In this document: one piece after another, positions 59,319 through 64,000 of the stretch
Layout: each line of letters begins with the position of its first letter
Position numbering within the stretch: position 1 is the stretch's first letter
Notes under the pieces: generated by a model
Told to the model about the DNA's origin: nothing
The model's input: only the letters and a program-made list of their open reading frames with translations
Databases searched by the model: none
Translations under genes and position numbers: made by a program
Source: Streptococcus himalayensis
GTDB lineage: Bacteria > Bacillota > Bacilli > Lactobacillales > Streptococcaceae
NCBI RefSeq assembly: GCF_001708305.1
Contig: NZ_CP016953.1
Coordinates: forward strand, 1,135,501-1,199,500
Direction: 5' to 3'
Length of the DNA stretch: 64,000 bases

Positions 59319-59373
59319 AAAAAGCGAACCATTTAGAATTCTGGAAATCAGAATGCTAGATGGTTCGTTTTTG
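59319..59373. terminator. Long terminator between ileS and the phosphatase gene
   Basis: AAAAAGCGAACCATTTAGAA pairs with the complementary stretch ending ATGGTTCGTTTTT, with an inner ATTCTG/CAGAAT. It lies between convergent genes. Confidence 0.85.
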
Positions 59374-59418
59374 GTGTACTACTCTCTAAAAAGATGATAG
59401 CTGCCATCATTCTTTGTT

Positions 59419-60066
59419 TCATGGCTTGAGAGGCGTCATTTCGATTTCTTTGAGATGATCGAGATTATTCCATGTAAGGAGTTGGAAATGTTCAAAATCA
59501 TCGGTTTCAAGGATGGTCAAACTGCTATTCGCAAGACCTCCATTTTTCCGTAAAAGAGCCACATCGTAGCCTAGCAGGGTTCGTAGAGAAGCAGTTAAAT
59601 TAGCACCATGTCCTACAAAGAGAAGATTTTGAGCAGGAACTTCTTTCTGGGATTTAATGAGTTGGATGGTTCGCTGAGTGGTTTGATAGACTGTTTCAGC
59701 TCCAAAAATGGAAGGATGAAAACGAGAAAGATTGTGGCGAAAAGCGTTCATTTGTTGAGGGTAAATGGCTTCTAGTGTCGAAAATTTCTGACCTTCTAAA
59801 CTCCCAAGTCGCCATTCATTAAGTTCGGGGCAAGACAGGATAGGGGGATGATAGCTATTTTCTGCTTGAATGATTTCAGCACTTGCAAGAGCACGAGGAA
59901 GACTACTAGATAAAATGCGTTCAAATTGGATAGAGGAGAGATGCTGGCCGAGAAGTTTGAGCTCCTCGACTGCAGAAGTTAACAAGGGAGAATCTCCTCC
60001 TGCTCCTTGAAATCTTCCTTCTACATTCCACTCGGTTTTACCATGGCGGACAAAGTATAATTTCAT
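59419..60066 (-). CDS. Histidine phosphatase-family protein
   Basis: 215 residues. The catalytic RHG motif is FVRHGKTEWN (His at about residue 8); the second His is in LFVGHGANL, with Arg in SSSLPRALASAE and Glu in ELNEWRLGSLEG. The family includes phosphoglycerate mutase-like and PhoE/GpmB phosphatases; the substrate is unknown. It overlaps the YbaK gene by four bases (ATGA). Confidence 0.92.
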   Translation of the reverse strand: MKLYFVRHGKTEWNVEGRFQGAGGDSPLLTSAVEELKLLGQHLSSIQFERILSSSLPRALASAEIIQAENSYHPPILSCPELNEWRLGSLEGQKFSTLEAIYPQQMNAFRHNLSRFHPSIFGAETVYQTTQRTIQLIKSQKEVPAQNLLFVGHGANLTASLRTLLGYDVALLRKNGGLANSSLTILETDDFEHFQLLTWNNLDHLKEIEMTPLKP

Positions 60067-60551
60067 GATTCTAGTTCTCCTTCTTTTAAATCAGCAAATT
60101 GTGCATCCACAAAATCAGCTAATGCTTGTGGAGCTATGGCAATGCTATGCCCAATCTCACCAGCAGATACAATCATTGTTTCGGAAGAAAGGGCTGAATG
60201 GTCAATGAAAATAGGAAAGGCGTGGCGTTGACGAATGCCAACAGGGTTATTAGCTCCATGAACGTAACCTGTCGTTTTTTCTAACTCTTTTTGAGGAATC
60301 ATACTGACCTTTTTATTACCAGAAACCTTGGCCAGTTTCTTTTCAGACAAGTGTTCGGTGATTGGAAGAATGCCAATGACAGGACCAGTCTTGTCGCCTT
60401 TTAAGGCTAGAGTCTTATAAATTTGTTCCCTAGAGATTTGAGAAGGGATATCTCCTTCTAAGGCGTTGATTTGCAAGCCTTGGTGCTCAATGTTTGCCTT
60501 TGTCAAAATCTGTTCCACCAGTGTTTTTTTGATTTTTGATTTTTTTGCCAT
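60063..60551 (-). CDS. ybaK: Cys-tRNA(Pro) deacylase, YbaK/EbsC type
   Basis: 162 residues. The YbaK fold is recognised by QISREQIYKTLALKGDKTGP, LAKVSGNKKVSMIPQKELEK and TGYVHGANNPVGI. It hydrolyses mischarged Cys-tRNA(Pro) in trans in the cytoplasm. It is first in a two-gene leftward operon. Confidence 0.93.
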   Translation of the reverse strand: MAKKSKIKKTLVEQILTKANIEHQGLQINALEGDIPSQISREQIYKTLALKGDKTGPVIGILPITEHLSEKKLAKVSGNKKVSMIPQKELEKTTGYVHGANNPVGIRQRHAFPIFIDHSALSSETMIVSAGEIGHSIAIAPQALADFVDAQFADLKEGELES

Positions 60552-60649
60552 TTAAGTGACCGATTCCTTTCTATGTCAAATCCTATTTTTTCATGTGATG
60601 CACAATGCCTTTGGGCAGAAACGTTAAATGCCCATGAAGGCCAATCTCA

Positions 60650-60658
60650 TCTATTATA
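60650..60658 (-). promoter_or_regulatory. Extended -10 promoter for the ybaK operon
   Basis: On the minus strand, TGA-TATAAT with the -10 at 60653-60658, about 100 bases before the ybaK ATG. The -35 is poor. The rest of 60552-60775 shows nothing I can support. Confidence 0.45.
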
Positions 60659-60775
60659 TCACATTTATAAAAAGCCTAGGGTTAGGGTGTCTGATGAGAT
60701 TGAAAAATAAAGATAGTTCATAAGACTGATGAGTTTCTTACTACATTGCTGAAACAAGCTGGGTATAATAGTAAG

Positions 60776-60809
60776 AAAATTAAACGACTGGGGATTTCCC
60801 AGCCGTTTA
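60776..60809 (-). terminator. Terminator of the GH25 gene
   Basis: On the minus strand TAAACGGCTGGG pairs with CCCAGTCGTTTA around aaatc (one mismatch), then TTTTC. The first bases are the stop codon of the lysozyme gene. Confidence 0.75.
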
Positions 60810-61667
60810 GCTTCCAAATAGTTTTTCAAATGTTTTTTTCTGTTGCTTTTGGACAGAGAGTTGATTGAGGTCAAGGGCATGAGGGAAACCGTTTAAAATG
60901 CCCTGTGAGGTATATTGATGCAAATCATAGTCTAAGTCTGTATCTGGAGCTGCATTGTAGTAGCCATTGTCATAGCCATAGGTAGGAATCCAGATGGCAG
61001 AAAATTTATCCGTTGTCAGACTGTGTTCCTCGATAAAGTAGGTGCCGACATAAATTCCAATCTTTTTAGCCCCTAGGGACTCTAATTTCTTACGGAAAGC
61101 TTCAATTCCCTTGTTCATATCGGGCATGGTTTTTTCTTCGACATCTAACCAATAGTAGGTAGGCTTATATTTCTCTGAGGCCTTATAAAAGCTTTCTGCT
61201 TCATCTTCCATTTCCTTAATGGTACTTGCAGCAACATAGGCGTAAACAGCGACAGGGATGTCACGTTTTTGAAATTCTTCGATATGCTTTTTATAAGATT
61301 TATCAAGGCCATTAGCGTAGGTAGCTACATTTTCCGCTGTTGTCTGAGCACCACTGTGAACACGAACGATGGCACCAGATATATTTTTGGAAAGGATGTC
61401 ATAATTAATCTCGCTGGGAAGTTGCCAGCCAGAAACATCAATAATCGGTTTATAGCTGATGTCTTCATCTTCGTCTTCAGTTTCATCTTGTTTTTTAGCT
61501 GAAGAGGAAACAGTCGTTGTGCTACTCGATGCTTTGGAAGATTGGCTCGTAGTTAGTTGAAGTTGCTGTTTTTCTGAACCTTCTGAGTATTGCTTACTGA
61601 TAAGAATGATACCAATAAAACACACAAAAAAGGCCAGCATTAGCTTGGGCTGTATTCTCTTTCTCAT
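60807..61667 (-). CDS. GH25 lysozyme (N-acetylmuramidase), membrane-anchored
   Basis: 286 residues. N-terminal signal anchor (about 8-25), a Ser/Thr and acidic linker (about 30-70), then the GH25 domain from IIDVSGWQLPSEINYD. IVRVHSGAQTTAEN, and YYWLDVEEKTMPD, which contains the DVE catalytic residues, follow. It cleaves the MurNAc-GlcNAc bond of peptidoglycan outside the cell. It is divergent from ftsW, so a role in growth or division is possible. No wall-binding repeats are seen. Confidence 0.9.
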   Translation of the reverse strand: MRKRIQPKLMLAFFVCFIGIILISKQYSEGSEKQQLQLTTSQSSKASSSTTTVSSSAKKQDETEDEDEDISYKPIIDVSGWQLPSEINYDILSKNISGAIVRVHSGAQTTAENVATYANGLDKSYKKHIEEFQKRDIPVAVYAYVAASTIKEMEDEAESFYKASEKYKPTYYWLDVEEKTMPDMNKGIEAFRKKLESLGAKKIGIYVGTYFIEEHSLTTDKFSAIWIPTYGYDNGYYNAAPDTDLDYDLHQYTSQGILNGFPHALDLNQLSVQKQQKKTFEKLFGS

Positions 61668-61862
61668 ATAGTGCTATTTTAGCGTAAAATAAGGGAAAAA
61701 GCAAAAAAAATACCTAGTATTAAAAGAAACTACATGAATTGTTAACCAATTGAAATAAATGTTACATTTCAACATCTAGGAGAAAAATGAAGCTTGATTT
61801 GATAAAGGGCAACTTTTTGAGCAGATGTTCGTTTACTACTTTTTTTTAAGGAGTAAAAATGG

Positions 61863-61868
61863 TATAAT
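61863..61868 (+). promoter_or_regulatory. -10 box upstream of ftsW
   Basis: TATAAT at 61863-61868, 32 bases before the ATG, in a T-rich stretch. The -35 is not clear (TTTTTT). The rest of 61668-61862 is A/T-rich with no other feature. Confidence 0.5.
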
Positions 61869-61899
61869 GTTCGGTGAATATTAAATACAAAGGTGAACT

Positions 61900-63153
61900 A
61901 TGAAGATTGATAAACGGCACCTCTTAAACTATTCCATACTCGTTCCTTACCTGATTTTATCCGTGTTGGGGTTGATTGTGGTTTATTCAACGACGAGTCC
62001 AAACCTAGTTGAGCTTGGGGCTAATTCGTTAGCTTCTGTCATGAACCAAGCTGCCTTTTTCGGAGTTAGTTTAATAGCCATTGCTTTCATTTACAAATTT
62101 AAACTGGATTTTCTGAGAAAAGAGCGGCTGATGATCGTTGTGATTCTCGTGGAAATTATTCTGCTGTTGCTAGCCCGTTTTGTCGGAGAGACGGTTAATG
62201 GTGCAAAGGGTTGGATCAAGATTGTTGGAGGTTTCACCCTACAGCCTGCGGAATATTTAAAGCTGATTTTGATTTGGTATCTGGCTCTCAAATTTTCAAG
62301 TCAGCAAGAAAATATTGGGATTTATGACTACCAGTATTTGACGAAGAATCAGTGGATTCCACGCAGTATAAACGATTGGAGAACCATTACACTCTTTTTG
62401 ATTGCACTGGTTGCCATTATGCCAGACTTGGGAAATGCTACGATTTTATTTTTAACAACCCTGATTATGATTTCAGTTAGTGGTATAGGCTATCGTTGGT
62501 TTTCAACGATTTTAGGCTCGCTCTTTAGCGTTTCTTTTGTCACCTTGGGAGCTATTTGGCTGATTGGGGTTGACCGAGTGGCTAAGATTCCGGTCTTTGG
62601 TTATGTGGCCAAGCGTTTTAGTGCCTTTTTTAATCCTTTTCAGGATTTGACGGGAGCCGGTCACCAGTTAGCTAACTCATATTACGCGATGAGTAATGGA
62701 GGCTGGTTTGGCTTGGGACTTGGAAATTCCATTGAAAAACGGGGCTATTTGCCAGAAGCCCATACAGACTTTGTCTTTGCTATTGTGATAGAGGAGTTTG
62801 GTTTTATCGGTGCGAGTTTGATTTTAGCCCTGCTCTTTTTCCTCATTTTACGGATTATTCTGGTCGGTATTCGGGCAAGAAATCCTTTTAATGCCATGAT
62901 GGCGATTGGAGTTGGAGGGATGATTTTAACCCAGACCTTTATCAATATTGGAGGAATTTCTGGTTTGATTCCATCAACTGGAGTGACCTTTCCTTTCTTA
63001 TCACAGGGGGGAAATAGTCTCTTAATTTTATCAGTCGCCATCGCATTTGTGCTAAATATTGATGCCAGTGAAAAAAGAATGCAAATCGAACAAGAATTTG
63101 TTGACTCTGGAGAGAACTTCCAGAACAACAGATACCGAACACGAAGGAGGTAA
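61900..63153 (+). CDS. ftsW: Septal peptidoglycan glycosyltransferase FtsW (SEDS)
   Basis: 417 residues, ten membrane segments. SEDS motifs: [17 protein letters not shown] with [63 protein letters not shown], and [17 protein letters not shown]. It polymerises lipid II at the septum with PBP2x. Location directly before ppc is the usual streptococcal ftsW position. The AAGGAGG inside its last codons belongs to ppc. Confidence 0.96.
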   Translation: MKIDKRHLLNYSILVPYLILSVLGLIVVYSTTSPNLVELGANSLASVMNQAAFFGVSLIAIAFIYKFKLDFLRKERLMIVVILVEIILLLLARFVGETVNGAKGWIKIVGGFTLQPAEYLKLILIWYLALKFSSQQENIGIYDYQYLTKNQWIPRSINDWRTITLFLIALVAIMPDLGNATILFLTTLIMISVSGIGYRWFSTILGSLFSVSFVTLGAIWLIGVDRVAKIPVFGYVAKRFSAFFNPFQDLTGAGHQLANSYYAMSNGGWFGLGLGNSIEKRGYLPEAHTDFVFAIVIEEFGFIGASLILALLFFLILRIILVGIRARNPFNAMMAIGVGGMILTQTFINIGGISGLIPSTGVTFPFLSQGGNSLLILSVAIAFVLNIDASEKRMQIEQEFVDSGENFQNNRYRTRRR

Positions 63154-63155
63154 TG

Positions 63156-64000
63156 ATGACATTACAACGTCTAGAAAGTTTTAGCAATAAAGAGATGATT
63201 GAAGAGGAAGTTGGAATTCTGACTACTCTGCTGGATGAGATTACAAAAAACATGTTAAAACCAGCCACTTTTGAGAAAATTCTGACCCTAAATAAACTCT
63301 CAAAGGCAGCTGATTATCAAGGGTTAAGTGATCTGGTCGAAGGGTTGAGCAATGAAGAAATGGTCGTAATTTCTCGTTATTTTGCCATTTTGCCCCTGCT
63401 CATTAACATATCAGAAGATGTTGATTTGGCCTATGAAATCAATCATCAAAACAATATCAATGCAGATTATCTTGGGAAGCTCTCCACAACGATTGATTTG
63501 GTTGCTGAGACGGACAATGCCAAGGAAATCTTGGAGCATTTGAATGTGGTTCCAGTCTTAACAGCACACCCAACACAGGTTCAGCGTAAGAGCATGCTGG
63601 ATTTGACCAATCATATCCATGGCTTGCTTCGGAAGTACCGTGATGTGAAGATGGGATTGATTAACAAGGATAAATGGTACAATGACCTTCGCCGTTACAT
63701 CGAAATCATCATGCAGACTGATATGATTCGGGAGAAAAAGCTCAAGGTAACCAATGAAATCACCAATGTCATGGAATACTATGATAGCTCTTTCTTGCAG
63801 GCAGTCCCTCATCTGACCAATGAATACAAACGTTTGGCGAGTGAAAAGGGAATTGAATTAGACAATCCACGACCTATTACCATGGGAATGTGGATTGGAG
63901 GAGACCGCGATGGCAATCCATTTGTAACAGCAGAAACCTTGAGACAATCAGCCATGACCCAGTGTCAAGTGGTCATGGAGCATTACGAGAAAAAAGTCTT
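63156..64000 (+). CDS. ppc: Phosphoenolpyruvate carboxylase, N-terminal part (runs off the window)
   Basis: 281 codons are in the window. AAGGAGG at 63144-63150 favours the second ATG (63156) over the one at 63153. The protein starts [20 protein letters not shown]. Active-site blocks [16 protein letters not shown] (catalytic His) and [19 protein letters not shown] are present. It carboxylates PEP to oxaloacetate in the cytoplasm to supply aspartate-family amino acids. The gene continues beyond base 64000. Confidence 0.96.
   Translation, partial: MTLQRLESFSNKEMIEEEVGILTTLLDEITKNMLKPATFEKILTLNKLSKAADYQGLSDLVEGLSNEEMVVISRYFAILPLLINISEDVDLAYEINHQNNINADYLGKLSTTIDLVAETDNAKEILEHLNVVPVLTAHPTQVQRKSMLDLTNHIHGLLRKYRDVKMGLINKDKWYNDLRRYIEIIMQTDMIREKKLKVTNEITNVMEYYDSSFLQAVPHLTNEYKRLASEKGIELDNPRPITMGMWIGGDRDGNPFVTAETLRQSAMTQCQVVMEHYEKKV

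Overview
The window is a low-GC Firmicute chromosome segment that I read as Streptococcus (species not fixed). The reasons are the murD-murG-divIB-ftsA-ftsZ-ylmE-sepF-ylmG-ylmH-divIVA-(T-box)-ileS division cluster, a Dpr-type ferritin, ftsW next to ppc, DUF3165 and YqgQ proteins, YSIRK/LPNTG cell-wall proteins, and AGGAGG ribosome sites.

Region 1 (1-22,150): after the edge of an unidentified leftward gene come two giant sortase-anchored proteins of 3063 and about 3998 residues. The first joins a GH31 glycosidase, FN3, CBM32-like, dockerin-like and cohesin-like modules to a CBM40-GH33 sialidase. The second joins galactose-binding-like modules, Ser/Thr/acidic stalks, a catalytically dead SGNH domain, an intact SGNH esterase and a second CBM40-GH33 sialidase. 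They share a 60-bp (20-residue) repeat stalk and an almost identical C-terminus, and each has a CcpA (cre) site upstream. I infer a matched surface system for trimming sialylated, possibly O-acetylated, mucin-type O-glycans.

Region 2 (22,150-26,760): two IS66-family elements lie head to tail. The pair is inserted after codon 4 of a phosphoesterase gene. A 9-bp direct repeat flanks it, the old promoter and leaderless start are stranded on the left, and the right terminal repeat supplies a new in-frame ATG. Both tnpC genes are broken.

Region 3 (26,741-36,400): a dense stress/electrophile-type island. It holds an Rrf2 regulator, an NmrA-like reductase and a VOC (catechol dioxygenase-like) protein; an OhrR-like MarR regulator divergent from a disulfide-reductase-like flavoprotein, SDR, DUF1304 and alpha/beta hydrolase operon; and a second MarR regulator with an NmrA-like, nitroreductase and SnoaL-like operon. 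Three promoters share one plan, TTGACA-17-TAGAAT followed directly by a palindrome, with a different palindrome at each.

Region 4 (36,700-44,300): pepQ, a prepilin peptidase, dpr with a PerR-like box, and a complete ISL3-family element inserted in the dpr terminator with a perfect 8-bp duplication. Next come a leaderless yqgQ with a rhodanese-like partner, then a decayed locus: a truncated XRE/RRNPP-type regulator, a small membrane protein, a wrecked CPFC thioredoxin-like gene and a 450-bp tandem duplication of a small exported or membrane-anchored protein gene.

Region 5 (44,386-64,000): housekeeping genes. These are typA, DUF3165, the division cluster, T-box-ileS, a histidine phosphatase, a YbaK deacylase, GH25 lysozyme, ftsW and the 5' part of ppc. 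I saw no tRNA, rRNA or CRISPR array.
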